A stretch of DNA of 64,000 nucleotides from Actinotalea soli (GTDB lineage: Bacteria > Actinomycetota > Actinomycetes > Actinomycetales > Cellulomonadaceae), in the NCBI RefSeq assembly GCF_017565425.1, contig NZ_JAGEMK010000002.1, forward strand, positions 496,001-560,000, read 5' to 3'. The notes below the pieces were generated by a model, which saw only the letters and a program-made list of their open reading frames with translations, had not been told where the DNA came from and did not search any database. Shown here one piece after another: positions 15,161-25,105 of the stretch; position 1 is the first letter of the stretch, and each line of letters starts with the position of its first letter. The translations under genes were made by a program, and so were the position numbers.

Positions 15161-17215
15161 TCAGGGGGTCAGGGCGGGGGTCGGGGCGGGGGCGTAGTGG
15201 GCGGGGGTCGCGGTGAAGGCACCGCGGCCGCCGGTGAGGGACCGCAGGTCGAGCACGTAGCGCGCGAGCTCGGCCTCGGGGACCAGGGCCTGGATGCGGC
15301 AGCGGCCGTCGGGCAGCAGGTCCGAGCCGCTGATCCGTCCGCGCCGTCCCGACAGGTCGCCCAGCACCTCGCCCTGGAGGTCGTTCGGCACCGTGACCTC
15401 GACCTCGTGCACCGGCTCGAGCAGCACCGTGCCGGCCCGGGTCAGGGCCTCGCGCACCCCGTTCCCGGCGGCGGTCCGGAAGGCCATGTCCGAGGAGTCC
15501 ACCGCGTGGTGCTTGCCGTCGTAGCACTCGACGACCACGTCGACCACGGGGTAGCCGTGCGGTCCGCCGGCCGCCAGCGCCTCCATGACCCCGCGCTCGA
15601 CGGCCGGCAGGAAGTGCCGCGGTACGGCCCCGCCGACCACCGAGTCCACGAAAGCGTTGCCCGCCCCGGGCTCCGCGGGCCGCACCCGCAGCTGCACGAC
15701 GGCGAACTGCCCGTGCCCACCCGACTGCTTCTTGACCTTGCCCTCGGCCTGCGCCGCCCCCGCGATCGTCTCCCGGTAGGCCACCCGCACCGGCTCGGTC
15801 GTGACCTGCACCCCGAGCTTGCGCGCGAGCCGCTCGACCGCGACGGCGAGGTGCAGGTCGCCGAGCCCGCGCAGCACGGTCTGGACCGGTCGCACGTCCA
15901 CGACCCGGTCGACGACGAGGGTCGGGTCCTCGGCGCACAGCCGCTGCAGGGCACCGGCGAGCTTGTCGTCGTCGGACTGGGTGACCGGCACCAGGGACAG
16001 CGCGTACGAGGCCGGACGGCGCGGGGGAGCGGGCAGCCGGACGGGGCGTCCACGCACGGCGAGCAGCGACCCGCTCGGCGAGTCGGCGAGCTTGGCCACG
16101 GCGGCGACCTCCCCGGCGGGCACCACCTGGACCGGCAGGTGCTCGGTGCCGCGCAGCCGGAACAGGCCGTGCAGCCGCTCCTCGTGCCCCGTGGTGGTGT
16201 TGACCAGCCGGTCGTCGTGACGCACGGTGCCGCTCAGGACGCGGAACACGGACACCTGTCCGACGAAGGGGTCGGTCACGGTGCGGAACACGTGCACGAG
16301 CGGCTCGCCGTCGGGGTCGGGGACCACCTCGAGGGAGGTGCCGCCCATCTCGACCTCGACCGGGCGTGGCGCCGGCCCGAGCTCGCCGATGAGGTCCGCG
16401 AGCCGGTCGATCCCCACGCCGGTGGTCCCCGAGCCGACCAGCACGGGGAAGGCCACGCCGTCGAGCACCTCGTGGGCGAGGGTCCGCTCGAGGTCTGCCG
16501 CGCTGGGCACCTCCCCGGTCAGGTAGCGCTCGAGCTGCTCGTCGTCCCCCGAGACGATCTCCTCGGTGACCTGCTCGTGCAGGGCGCGCTCCTCGACCGC
16601 GACGTCCTCGGGCAGGGGCTCGACGTGGTGGCTGCCGTCGGCGTCGTAGGCGAAGCCCTGGTCCGAGAGCACGTCGGCCACCCCGCGGAAGGCCTCCTCC
16701 TCCCCCAGGGGCAGCTCGAGGCAGACCAGGCCAGGCCCGACGGCGGCCTCCAGCTGCGCGAGCACGCGGTGGAAGTCGGCCCGCGGCTTGTCCTCCTTGG
16801 TGATGAAGACCAGCCGCGGCACCCCGGCCTCGGCGCAGCGGCGCCACACCGCCTCGGTGCCCACCTCGACGCCGTCGACCGCGCTCACCACGACCACCGC
16901 GAGGTCTGCGACGGCCAGGGCTGCGTCGACCCCGCCGGCGAAGTCCGCGTAGCCCGGGGTGTCGATCAGGGTGATGGCGTAGGTCTGGCCGTCGGTGGCC
17001 GTCCAGTCGAAGGGGGCGACCGCGGGGGTCAGGGACATGGCCCGGCGGATCTCCTCGGGGTCGGTGTCGCACACCGTGGTGCCGTCCTCGACGCGCCCGG
17101 CCCGGGGGATCACGCCTGCCCGGTGCAGCAGCGCCTCGGCCACCGTGGTCTTGCCGGCCCCGCTGTGGCCGACCAGGGCCACGGTGCGGATCCTCGGCGT
17201 CGTCGCCTGGTCCAT
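15161..17215 (-). CDS. Elongation factor G-like GTPase (EF-G2 type)
   Basis: A 684-residue translational GTPase with the domain order of EF-G. G-motifs: P-loop GHSGAGKTT near residue 16, switch DGTTVCDTDPEE, G3 DTPGY, and G4 as TKED instead of the canonical NKxD. Later domains are recognisable by FVGQVSVFRVLSGT (domain II), YRETIAGAAQAEGKVKKQSGGHGQFA (domain IV) and EVTVPNDLQGEVLGDLSGRRGRI (domain V). This is the actinobacterial EF-G-like paralogue, whose role (possibly ribosome-related stress) is uncertain. The ATG at 17213-17215 follows GAGGGAG. No ribosomal genes are nearby. Confidence 0.88.
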   Translation of the reverse strand: MDQATTPRIRTVALVGHSGAGKTTVAEALLHRAGVIPRAGRVEDGTTVCDTDPEEIRRAMSLTPAVAPFDWTATDGQTYAITLIDTPGYADFAGGVDAALAVADLAVVVVSAVDGVEVGTEAVWRRCAEAGVPRLVFITKEDKPRADFHRVLAQLEAAVGPGLVCLELPLGEEEAFRGVADVLSDQGFAYDADGSHHVEPLPEDVAVEERALHEQVTEEIVSGDDEQLERYLTGEVPSAADLERTLAHEVLDGVAFPVLVGSGTTGVGIDRLADLIGELGPAPRPVEVEMGGTSLEVVPDPDGEPLVHVFRTVTDPFVGQVSVFRVLSGTVRHDDRLVNTTTGHEERLHGLFRLRGTEHLPVQVVPAGEVAAVAKLADSPSGSLLAVRGRPVRLPAPPRRPASYALSLVPVTQSDDDKLAGALQRLCAEDPTLVVDRVVDVRPVQTVLRGLGDLHLAVAVERLARKLGVQVTTEPVRVAYRETIAGAAQAEGKVKKQSGGHGQFAVVQLRVRPAEPGAGNAFVDSVVGGAVPRHFLPAVERGVMEALAAGGPHGYPVVDVVVECYDGKHHAVDSSDMAFRTAAGNGVREALTRAGTVLLEPVHEVEVTVPNDLQGEVLGDLSGRRGRISGSDLLPDGRCRIQALVPEAELARYVLDLRSLTGGRGAFTATPAHYAPAPTPALTP

Positions 17216-17307
17216 GACGGATCTCCCTCGTCGGAGTGGCCCTTGGACGAAGGCTAGCCACCCGGCGCCCGTCCCGACAGGACCAACGACCGTTCCCCCT
17301 CCCCACC

Positions 17308-17418
17308 CTCGTGTCAGACCCTCAGGTGCCCAGGGGTATCCGAGGTTCTGACACGAGGTGAGCGCCATCTCGTGTCAGAAGCCCAGGTACCCAGGGGTAT
17401 CCCAGGTTCTGACACGAG
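17308..17418. repeat. Palindromic repeat pair C (two 50-bp units)
   Basis: Units at 17308-17357 and 17369-17418 with an 11-base spacer. The first left arm ends in AC rather than AA; otherwise arms and the TACCCAGGGGTAT-like core are kept (TGCCCAGGGGTAT in the first). The pair lies 31 bases past the GH18 stop and before the EF-G-like gene. Confidence 0.95.
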
Positions 17419-17449
17419 AGGAGGGGGAGGGGGCGGGGGTGGGGTGGGG

Positions 17450-19015
17450 TCAGGCTCCGGGGTGGATGAGGACCCAGGGGGATCCGCCCTGGACGGGGGT
17501 GCCGGGCTCCTGGCCCTGGGACCACCACTTGGCCTCGTAGGGCACGCCGTCGAGCAGCACGCGGGTCCCTGCGGTGTACGGCTCCTCGGGGTCCCACGCG
17601 GGGTAGGTGCCCTCGGGCAGGGTGGGCAGCGGCGCGGGGGTGTCCCCGGGGAGCACGGGCCCGACCAGGGTCCACGGTGCGTCCCCGCCGGCCCCGGCCG
17701 CCCCTGGCGTCACGCCCGAGGTCCAGTACCGGGCCTGGTACACCTGCTTCTGCCAGACGATCTTGGTGCCGCCCGGGTAGGTGCCCAGCGGGTCCCAGAT
17801 GGGGAAGGGGCTGGTCTCCGGGTCGTCGACGACCTCCCCGGCCGGACCGGTCGACGGCGCCGGCACGACGGCGGGGCTCGCGCTCGGCGCGCTCTCGGGG
17901 GCGGGCACGGCGGGCCTCGAGGCGAGGTCCGCCGAGAGCACCTCGGCGAACCTCGAGGCCCCCTGGTCGATCCCGCTGCACGAGGTCTGCACCACCGTGA
18001 GGACCGTGGGCAGCGGGGCCGTGCAGGTCGAGTCGCGGTTGAGGGACCACATGGCCACCTGCCCGACGGCGACGTCCTGCGCGAACTGGTTGACCACCTC
18101 GGCGTCCTCGACCGTGAACACCTCGGTGGCGACGTCGCTCTGGCCGATCATCGGCGTGATGCCGACCTTGGCCCACGCGTCGTTCTCGCTGAGGCTCTGC
18201 CCGGCGTCGGCGAACGCGGCCCGCACCTGGCCGTGCAGGGCCTTCGACGCCTCGACCACGACGTCGGACAACGGGGCGGACTCGCTGGTCACGACGCCGA
18301 AGTCCATCGTCATGCCGTTGACCCCGGCGACGTCGACCCCTGCCGCGAGCATGGTGGTCACGGCTGCGAGGCCCTCCGCCGTCAGACCCGTGGGCGCGAC
18401 GGGCAGGGTGAGCCACACCGCGAGGGACTCGTCGGCCGCTGCGGCCTCCTCCTGGATCTGCCGGATGGCCTCGGCGCGGCGCTCGGACCCCTCGACGTCC
18501 TGCAGGGTCGCTCCCTCGAGGTCGAGGTCGATGCTGGTGAGCTCGTAGCGGTCGATGACCTCCTGGTAGGCGTCGACCAGGTCCTCGGTGTCGGTGCAGG
18601 CCGTGCCCAGCTCCGTGCCGAGCTGCCCACCGAAGGAGACCCGGGCCTGGCCCCCGGTCAGCCGCAGCTGGGAGACGCGACGGTCGAGCTCGATCTCCGA
18701 GGCGGCCTCGTCGAGGGAGTAGTACCCGCCCCAGCTCGGGGCGCACCCGCGCTCGGGGTCGGCGACCACGAAGGACAGGACGACGTTGGCCTCCTCGGGC
18801 CCGCTCGGCGTCTCGAAGGGGTAGGGCGGCCAGGCGGTGACGTCCACGTAGGCCGCGAAGACGGCGGGGTCGGGCTCGTCGAGCTGGGTGACCGCGGCCG
18901 AGACCGTGCGGTACCCGCCCCAGCTCACCGCGACGGTGCAGACCAGGACGACGAGCACGCGCAGCCAGGAGATGCGGGTGCGGGGGCGCTGGGGGGCGAG
19001 GGCGGGAGTGCTCAT
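17450..19015 (-). CDS. Membrane-anchored GH18-type glycosidase with two chitin-binding modules
   Basis: A 521-residue protein with a single N-terminal membrane segment (about residues 15-40) and the rest outside the cell. Residues about 50-370 form a GH18 chitinase-like barrel; the catalytic strand reads SIDLDLEG with Asp163, Asp165 and Glu167 in the DxDxE arrangement. After a Pro/Ala-rich linker come two CBM5/12-like modules, about 415-460 (WDPLGTYPGGTKIVWQKQVYQARYW) and 480-521 (WDPEEPYTAGTRVLLDGVPYEAKWW). Such domains act on or bind GlcNAc-containing glycans. The gene lies 52 bases downstream of a processive GT2 synthase gene, suggesting it trims or releases that enzyme's product. Confidence 0.85.
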   Translation of the reverse strand: MSTPALAPQRPRTRISWLRVLVVLVCTVAVSWGGYRTVSAAVTQLDEPDPAVFAAYVDVTAWPPYPFETPSGPEEANVVLSFVVADPERGCAPSWGGYYSLDEAASEIELDRRVSQLRLTGGQARVSFGGQLGTELGTACTDTEDLVDAYQEVIDRYELTSIDLDLEGATLQDVEGSERRAEAIRQIQEEAAAADESLAVWLTLPVAPTGLTAEGLAAVTTMLAAGVDVAGVNGMTMDFGVVTSESAPLSDVVVEASKALHGQVRAAFADAGQSLSENDAWAKVGITPMIGQSDVATEVFTVEDAEVVNQFAQDVAVGQVAMWSLNRDSTCTAPLPTVLTVVQTSCSGIDQGASRFAEVLSADLASRPAVPAPESAPSASPAVVPAPSTGPAGEVVDDPETSPFPIWDPLGTYPGGTKIVWQKQVYQARYWTSGVTPGAAGAGGDAPWTLVGPVLPGDTPAPLPTLPEGTYPAWDPEEPYTAGTRVLLDGVPYEAKWWSQGQEPGTPVQGGSPWVLIHPGA

Positions 19016-19067
19016 CGGGGGTGCCGGTCCTGTCAGGGGGAGGTCAGGGGGACGAGGAGGGGCGGCC

Positions 19068-21491
19068 TCAGGTGCGCTGGCGGGCGCGGGTGTCCCCGCG
19101 TCGGGGCAGCGGGGCCGAGGTGATCGCGACCTTGGGGCGCGCGTCGGGGGCGGTCTCGTGGTCGGGACCGAAGTACAGCACCGCCTCCCAGTCCACCGGC
19201 GGCGGGCCCTCCGGGGCGGCGTCCTCGGCCTTGTTGCGGCGCGGGCGCTCCGTGGCGGGCACGCGCACCCAGTGCGCCATCCCGAGCACGACGTCGACGA
19301 TCGAGTTGCGCACCCCGATGAACGCGACGATCGCGTAGGTCGTGAGCACGCCGTTGACCAGGGCGAAGGTGCCGTTGGTCCAGTTCCGGTCGATCACGTC
19401 GTTCGCGAGGGTCCAGAAGGAGAACAGGGCGATGAGGTAGGCCGCGAGCACGTACAGCGCGGGGGCGGCCGTGCGGTTGCTGACCTTGGGGGTCCGCGCG
19501 AAGGCGATCTTGGACTTGGCCGCGGCCTGCTGCAGGGACTTGAGGGTCCCGGCCAGGTTGACCGGCAGCAGCACCAGGTTGAAGGCGTAGACGCGGAAGA
19601 CGTCGGTCCGCTTGTAGCCCAGGCGCTTGAAGTCCGAGCTCATCGCGACGAAGTACGGCGCCGCCGCCGCGACGATCAGCGGGCTGAGCAGCTGGTCGTC
19701 GAAGGGGAACACGAGCAGGAACACCAGGCCGATGCTCGCCCAGCAGATCGAGGCCATGTAGTTGAAGCGCAGGGCGACCGCGGCGCGGGGCACGCGGTGC
19801 CCGGCCTTGCGCTCGCGGCGCGCGTACCGGAAGAACTTGGGGGCGATCAGCAACCCGCCGTTCGCCCACCGGGCACGCTGCACGACCAGGGAGCCGAAGT
19901 CCGGCGGGGTCGCGCTGTAGCTCAGGCGCTCGGGGTAGTTGAACAGGGTCCAGCCGTGGGCGATGAGGTCGATGCTCGACTCGGTGTCCTCGATGACGGT
20001 GCGGTCCTGGACGTAGCGCCGCACCTCCTGGCCACCCACGTAGGAGACCTCGACGATGTCGTCCAGGGCCACCTTGCGGATCACCGCGTTGGCGCCCACC
20101 CAGAAGGTCGCCCCGAAGTAGGTGAGCCCCTGGTGGAGGATGTGCTGGATGTCGGTCGTGGCCCCGGCGATCCGCTCGAGGCGGGTGGTGGCGCCGCGGA
20201 AGGCGGCGTACGGGGTCTGGGTCACGGCGATGCGCTCGTTGCCGGGCAGCTCGAGGTGGTGCACCAGGCGCAGGCAGTACTCGCGCAGCAGCACGCTGTC
20301 GGCGTCGAGGGTCAGCAGGTAGTCGCTGTCGGGGATCTCCCAGCCGTCCTCGTCGGTGGTGTCGCGCAGCACCAGGCCCATGCGGGTCTCGATCTGACGG
20401 ACCCGGCGGCCCATGAGCCCGATGTAGGCGTTGAGGTTCATCGCCTTGTTGGCGTCGTGCGGCAGGTGGGCGTAGGTCTTGCGCTCGAAGGAGCTCACCT
20501 CGGCCTCGAAGGTCCACACCAGACGGCGGCACAGCTGGCTGAGGCGCTCGGCCGGCACCATGGCGCCGTTGTCCAGGGCGCCGAACAGGGCCTTGGCGGT
20601 GATCTCGAAGTCCAGCGCGAGGCCGCCGAGCACCTCGTCGGCGAGGAAGTCGTCGGCGTGGGAGGCACGCGGGTAGGCGGTGGCCTGGTCGCGCAGCCAC
20701 TGGGCGGCCCAGACGAAGTCCTTGGCGAGGGCGCGCAGGTCGTCGGTCGAGCTGGCGCCTCCCTCGGCCGCGGCGGCCTCGTGGACGCGCAACGAGGCCG
20801 AGAACCGTGCGTGGGGCTCGCTCAGCAGGGCCATGATCTCGCCCGGCAGGGCGCGGCAGCCCGCGAGGCTCTCGGCGGCGGCGGCGTCCCCGGGGTTCGG
20901 CGGGTCGTCCAGCAGCAGCACGACGCGCAGGCCCGGGTACTCCTGGAGCACCGCCGAGAGCAGGGTCGAGCGGACGACGGCGGGGTCCTCGCAGTAGGAG
21001 GGGACGAGCACCGTCATGCTCGGCCGGGTCTCGGCCATGAAGGCGTCGATCTCGGCCCGGGGGACGCGCACGTGCCCGCGGGACCGGTACAGGGCGCCCT
21101 GACGGGCGAGCAGGTAGTTGAAGGCCGAGAACGTCAGCAGGCTCATGACCAGCACGTACGCGATGGTCTGGCCGAGGAACCGGCTGTCGTGGACGCCGTT
21201 GTCGATGAGGTGACCGACGACGGTCTGCGCGATGTAGACCGCCCAGGCCGTGACGGTGAGCACCAGGGCCAGGCCGCCGAGCCAGGTCGAGGAGGGCCGG
21301 GCGGGCCGGTCGATCACGGGCAGCGGCGGCCGGGGCTTCTCGGCCCCCCACTGCCGGCGCGGGCGCTGGGGCGGGGTGGCCGGGGCCGGGCCGCCCAGGG
21401 TCGCGGGGTCGACCTCACCGCGCGGGGTCGGGATGATCCCGTGCGTGCCCTCGGGGTGCTCGGTCCGTCGCACATCGTCTGTCGTGGTCAT
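19068..21491 (-). CDS. Processive family 2 glycosyltransferase (cellulose/chitin-synthase-like)
   Basis: An 807-residue integral membrane synthase. Two helices near residues 68-127 precede a large cytosolic GT2 domain, followed by about five C-terminal helices (570-730). Catalytic marks: VLVPSYCED start of the fold at about 157-165, LLLDDPP (Asp195/196), LDADS (395-399), IEDTES (about 500-505) and QRARW (538-542), the Q-x-x-R-W motif of processive beta-glycan synthases. An insert of about 150 residues between the first two Asp motifs is notable. No PilZ c-di-GMP domain is evident. Paired with a GH18/CBM protein; the polymer could be a beta-linked amino sugar or glucan. Confidence 0.88.
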   Translation of the reverse strand: MTTTDDVRRTEHPEGTHGIIPTPRGEVDPATLGGPAPATPPQRPRRQWGAEKPRPPLPVIDRPARPSSTWLGGLALVLTVTAWAVYIAQTVVGHLIDNGVHDSRFLGQTIAYVLVMSLLTFSAFNYLLARQGALYRSRGHVRVPRAEIDAFMAETRPSMTVLVPSYCEDPAVVRSTLLSAVLQEYPGLRVVLLLDDPPNPGDAAAAESLAGCRALPGEIMALLSEPHARFSASLRVHEAAAAEGGASSTDDLRALAKDFVWAAQWLRDQATAYPRASHADDFLADEVLGGLALDFEITAKALFGALDNGAMVPAERLSQLCRRLVWTFEAEVSSFERKTYAHLPHDANKAMNLNAYIGLMGRRVRQIETRMGLVLRDTTDEDGWEIPDSDYLLTLDADSVLLREYCLRLVHHLELPGNERIAVTQTPYAAFRGATTRLERIAGATTDIQHILHQGLTYFGATFWVGANAVIRKVALDDIVEVSYVGGQEVRRYVQDRTVIEDTESSIDLIAHGWTLFNYPERLSYSATPPDFGSLVVQRARWANGGLLIAPKFFRYARRERKAGHRVPRAAVALRFNYMASICWASIGLVFLLVFPFDDQLLSPLIVAAAAPYFVAMSSDFKRLGYKRTDVFRVYAFNLVLLPVNLAGTLKSLQQAAAKSKIAFARTPKVSNRTAAPALYVLAAYLIALFSFWTLANDVIDRNWTNGTFALVNGVLTTYAIVAFIGVRNSIVDVVLGMAHWVRVPATERPRRNKAEDAAPEGPPPVDWEAVLYFGPDHETAPDARPKVAITSAPLPRRGDTRARQRT

Positions 21492-21549
21492 CCCATGCCT
21501 TATCGGGACGTGACGGACGGCCCTTGACCCGGCAGCGGGTGAAAGATGC

Positions 21550-21578
21550 TTGGTCCCGCCTGCCTGCTCGGGTATGGT
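21550..21578 (+). promoter_or_regulatory. Promoter of the cellobiose phosphorylase gene
   Basis: TTGGTC (21550-21555), a 17-base spacer and TATGGT (21573-21578) make a good housekeeping promoter. The predicted start of transcription, about 21585, is immediately before the operator at 21589. Confidence 0.65.
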
Positions 21579-21588
21579 TGAGCGGCCG

Positions 21589-21602
21589 TGGGAGCGCTCC
21601 CG
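21589..21602. promoter_or_regulatory. CelR/CebR-type operator at cellobiose phosphorylase
   Basis: TGGGAGCGCTCCCG matches the published 14-bp CelR/CebR operator (TGGGAGCGCTCCCA) in 13 of 14 positions. It lies just downstream of the -10 box, where a LacI-type repressor would block transcription. The identical 14-mer occurs at 56561-56574. Confidence 0.85.
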
Positions 21603-21631
21603 CCCCGCGGGGTTCCACGAGAGGCAGCACC

Positions 21632-24115
21632 ATGCGTTACGGGCACTTCGACGACGAGACCCGCGAGTACGTCATCACGACGCCGCACACCCCCTACCCG
21701 TGGATCAACTACCTGGGCTCGGAGCAGTTCTTCTCGCTGATCTCCCACCAGGCCGGGGGCTACTCGTTCTACCGCGACGCGAAGATGCGCCGGCTGACCC
21801 GCTACCGCTACAACAACGTGCCCACCGACGAGGGCGGTCGCTACCTCTACGTCAACGACGGCGGGGACCTGTGGACCCCGTCCTGGACCCCGGTCAAGGC
21901 CGAGCTCGACCACTTCGAGACCCGCCACGGCCTGGGCTACACCCGCATCACGGGCGAGCGGCGCGGGGTCCGCGTCGAGTCGCTGTTCTTCGTGCCGATG
22001 GGCGAGGACGCCGAGGTGCAGAAGGTCACGGTCACCAACACCTCCGACGGGCCCAAGTCCCTCGACCTGTTCAGCTACGTCGAGTTCTGCCTGTGGAACG
22101 CCCAGGACGACCAGACCAACTACCAGCGCAACCTGTCGATCGGCGAGGTCGAGGTCGAGCCCGAGGGCCCGCACGGCACCGCGATCTACCACCGCACCGA
22201 GTACCGCGAGCGCCGCGACCACTACGCCGTCTACGGGGTCAACACCCGGGCCGCGGGCTTCGACACCGACCGCGAGACCTTCCTCGGCGGGGTGTACCGC
22301 GGGCTGGCCGACCCTGAGGTGCCGCTGCGGGGGAAGGCCGCCAACTCGGTCGCGAGCGGCTGGTACCCGATCGGCTCGCACCACCTGCACGTGGACCTCG
22401 CGCCGGGGGAGTCCCGCACGGTGACCTTCGTGCTCGGCTACCTCGAGAACCCGCAGGACCAGAAGTGGGCCGACGACGAGCACCAGGTCGTCAACAAGGA
22501 GCGCGCCCACGCGCTGCTGGGCCGGTTCGCGACCACCGAGCAGGTCGACGCGGCCTTCGCACGGCTGGGCGAGCACTGGGCCGGGCTGCTGTCGACGTAC
22601 TCGGTCTCCTCGAGCGACGAGAAGCTCGACCGCATGGTCAACGTGTGGAACCAGTACCAGTGCATGGTGACCTTCAACATGTCCCGCTCGGCCTCGTACT
22701 TCGAGACGGGCATCGGCCGGGGCATGGGCTTCCGCGACTCCAACCAGGACCTGCTGGGCTTCGTGCACCTGGTTCCTGAGCGCGCCCGGGAGCGCATCCT
22801 GGACATCGCGGCCACCCAGTTCCCCGACGGCAGCGCGTACCACCAGTACCAGCCGCTGACCAAGCGCGGGAACAACGACGTCGGCTCGGGGTTCAACGAC
22901 GACCCGCTGTGGCTGATCGCCGGGGTCGCGGGCTACGTCAAGGAGACCGGCGACTGGGGGATCCTCGACGAGCAGGTCCCCTTCGACAACGACCCGGCCC
23001 TGGCCGACTCGCTGTTCGAGCACCTGACGCGTTCCTTCCGCTACACGGTCGACCACCGCGGACCGCACGGCCTGCCCCTCATCGGGCGCGCGGACTGGAA
23101 CGACTGCCTCAACCTCAACTGCTTCTCGAGCGAGCCGGGCGAGTCCTTCCAGACCACCGAGAACAAGGGCGGCGGCGCGGCCGAGTCGGTGTTCATCGCG
23201 GCGCAGTTCGTCCTCTACGGGGCCGAGTACGCCGAGCTGGCCGAGCGTCGCGGACTGACCGAGGTCGCCGCCGAGGCGCGGGCCGCGGTCGAGGAGATGC
23301 GCGCCGCGGTCCTCGAGCACGCCTGGGACGGTCGCTGGTTCCTGCGGGCCTACGACTACTTCGGCAACAAGATCGGCACCGACGAGCACGACGAGGGCAA
23401 GATCTGGATCGAGCCCCAGGGCTTCGCGGTGATGGCCGGCATCGGCGTCGAGCGCCCCGAGGGCCAGGCCGACGGCGTGGCCTCAGGCCCGGCGGTGCAG
23501 GCCCTGGACGCGGTCAACGAGCTCCTCGCGACCGACCACGGCATGGTGCTGCAGTACCCGGCGTACACCACGTACCGGATCGAGCTGGGCGAGGTCTCGA
23601 CCTACCCGCCGGGGTACAAGGAGAACGGCGGGATCTTCTGCCACAACAACCCGTGGGTCATCATCGGCGAGACGGTGCTGGGCCGCGGGGGGCGGGCCTT
23701 CGACTACTACAAGCGGATCACCCCGGCCTACCGCGAGGAGATCAGCGACGTCCACCGCCTCGAGCCGTACGTGTACGCCCAGATGATCGCGGGCAAGCAG
23801 GCCGTGCGGCACGGGGAGGCCAAGAACTCCTGGCTCACCGGCACCGCGGCGTGGAACTTCGTCACCGTGAGCCAGCACCTGCTGGGGGTGCGGCCCGGGT
23901 ACGAGGGGCTCGTGGTCGACCCGCAGATCGGCCCCGAGGTCCCGGAGTTCACCGTGCGGCGCGTGGCCCGGGGCGCGACCTACGAGATCACGGTCGTGAA
24001 CTCGGGGGCCGACGGCGCCCGGGCCCGCCTGACGGTCGACGGCACCGAGATCGAGGGCAACGAGGTCCCCTACGCCGCACCTGGGGCCACGGTCCGTGTG
24101 ACCGCGCGGCTCTGA
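21632..24115 (+). CDS. Cellobiose phosphorylase (GH94)
   Basis: An 827-residue cytosolic enzyme that splits cellobiose with phosphate into glucose 1-phosphate and glucose. From its start ([20 protein letters not shown]) to its end it follows the Cellulomonas enzymes as I recall them. The general acid lies in RADWNDCLN (Asp491), and other GH94 marks are [44 protein letters not shown] and [16 protein letters not shown]. No signal peptide is present, so cellobiose must be imported first. The ATG at 21632 follows GAGAGG. A CelR-type operator sits upstream and an aldose epimerase gene follows 13 bases later. Confidence 0.97.
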   Translation: MRYGHFDDETREYVITTPHTPYPWINYLGSEQFFSLISHQAGGYSFYRDAKMRRLTRYRYNNVPTDEGGRYLYVNDGGDLWTPSWTPVKAELDHFETRHGLGYTRITGERRGVRVESLFFVPMGEDAEVQKVTVTNTSDGPKSLDLFSYVEFCLWNAQDDQTNYQRNLSIGEVEVEPEGPHGTAIYHRTEYRERRDHYAVYGVNTRAAGFDTDRETFLGGVYRGLADPEVPLRGKAANSVASGWYPIGSHHLHVDLAPGESRTVTFVLGYLENPQDQKWADDEHQVVNKERAHALLGRFATTEQVDAAFARLGEHWAGLLSTYSVSSSDEKLDRMVNVWNQYQCMVTFNMSRSASYFETGIGRGMGFRDSNQDLLGFVHLVPERARERILDIAATQFPDGSAYHQYQPLTKRGNNDVGSGFNDDPLWLIAGVAGYVKETGDWGILDEQVPFDNDPALADSLFEHLTRSFRYTVDHRGPHGLPLIGRADWNDCLNLNCFSSEPGESFQTTENKGGGAAESVFIAAQFVLYGAEYAELAERRGLTEVAAEARAAVEEMRAAVLEHAWDGRWFLRAYDYFGNKIGTDEHDEGKIWIEPQGFAVMAGIGVERPEGQADGVASGPAVQALDAVNELLATDHGMVLQYPAYTTYRIELGEVSTYPPGYKENGGIFCHNNPWVIIGETVLGRGGRAFDYYKRITPAYREEISDVHRLEPYVYAQMIAGKQAVRHGEAKNSWLTGTAAWNFVTVSQHLLGVRPGYEGLVVDPQIGPEVPEFTVRRVARGATYEITVVNSGADGARARLTVDGTEIEGNEVPYAAPGATVRVTARL

Positions 24116-24128
24116 GGGGGAGGACGCC

Positions 24129-25061
24129 GTGGCGCCGGCCCGCCCCGAGGTCCTGACCGTCGGCAACGACCACTGGCGGCTCGGGGTGCTGCCCGGGACG
24201 GGGGCCTCGCTGGCCTTCGGGCAGGTGCGGCTCGGGGACCGGTGGGTGGACCTGCTGCGCCCGACCCGTCCTGAGGGGCTGCGCCGGTACCCGCGCTGCG
24301 CGAGCTACGTGCTGGTGCCCTTCTCGAACCGGGTGCGCGACGGCCTGCTGCGGGACGGGGACCGTTCCTGGCAGCTGCGGCCCAACTCCCCGGACGGGAC
24401 GGCGATCCACGGCGCGGCGCACGAGTGGCCCTGGCAGGTCGCCGACAAGAGCGCCGAGTCCGTCACGCTGACCTTCGACGCCACGGCCGTGGTGGGGGTC
24501 AACTTCCCCTGGGCCTTCCGCGCGGAGGTGACCTACGCCGTCGTCGGCCCGCGGGTCGTGGTGCGCACCGTGGTGACCAACGCCGACGGCGAGACCTTCC
24601 CGGCGGGGTTCGGGCACCACCCCTTCTTCCGGCGCGGGCTCCTGGACCCCGAGGTCAGCGAGATCGAGCTCGAGCTGCCCTTCGACAGCGCCTACCCCCT
24701 CGAGCGGGGCATGGCCACAGGGCCGGCCGGGCCGCTGCCGGCGGCCCTGGACCACCGCAGCCTGCGCCCCCTCGGCGAGGTGCCCCTCGACGACTGCCTG
24801 ACCGGGCGTCGCGGGGCGGACCCGGTGCGGATGGCGTGGCCGCGGTCCGGGGTGGAGGTGCAGATGCACGCCGACGACGTGTTCTCCCACCTGGTGGTCT
24901 ACGCCCCGCGCGGCAGGCCCTTCGTCGCCGTCGAGCCGGTCAGCAACGCCAACGACGCGTTCACCCTCCGGGCCGACGGCGTGCCCGGCCACGGTCTGGT
25001 CGAGCTGGCGCCGGGGGAGAGCCGCTCGGGCGAGATCAGCCTGGCCCTCGCCACCGGCTGA
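24129..25061 (+). CDS. Aldose 1-epimerase (mutarotase) family protein
   Basis: A 310-residue GalM-like beta-sandwich protein that interconverts alpha and beta anomers of sugars in the cytosol. Visible marks are PFSNRVRDGLL, AIHGAAHEWPW (active-site His), FGHHPFFRR (second His), and FVAVEPVSNANDAF with the catalytic Glu near the C-terminus. The GTG start lies 13 bases after the cellobiose phosphorylase stop with a GAGGGGGAGG site, so the two are one operon. It probably supplies the correct anomer of glucose or cellobiose to metabolism; no other nearby gene points to galactose. Confidence 0.88.
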   Translation: MAPARPEVLTVGNDHWRLGVLPGTGASLAFGQVRLGDRWVDLLRPTRPEGLRRYPRCASYVLVPFSNRVRDGLLRDGDRSWQLRPNSPDGTAIHGAAHEWPWQVADKSAESVTLTFDATAVVGVNFPWAFRAEVTYAVVGPRVVVRTVVTNADGETFPAGFGHHPFFRRGLLDPEVSEIELELPFDSAYPLERGMATGPAGPLPAALDHRSLRPLGEVPLDDCLTGRRGADPVRMAWPRSGVEVQMHADDVFSHLVVYAPRGRPFVAVEPVSNANDAFTLRADGVPGHGLVELAPGESRSGEISLALATG

Positions 25062-25105
25062 GACCGAGCGTGGCGCCCGGGTGACGGACCTGGGACAGTG
25101 CACCC

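Noticed and set aside
14354-17418. A CRISPR array from regularly spaced repeats
   Set aside because: The repeats are palindromic and paired, separated by whole genes rather than by uniform short spacers, and no cas genes are present.
18888-21527. An 879-codon open frame on the plus strand
   Set aside because: Shadow opposite the GT2 synthase gene, which has full catalytic motifs and better codon usage.
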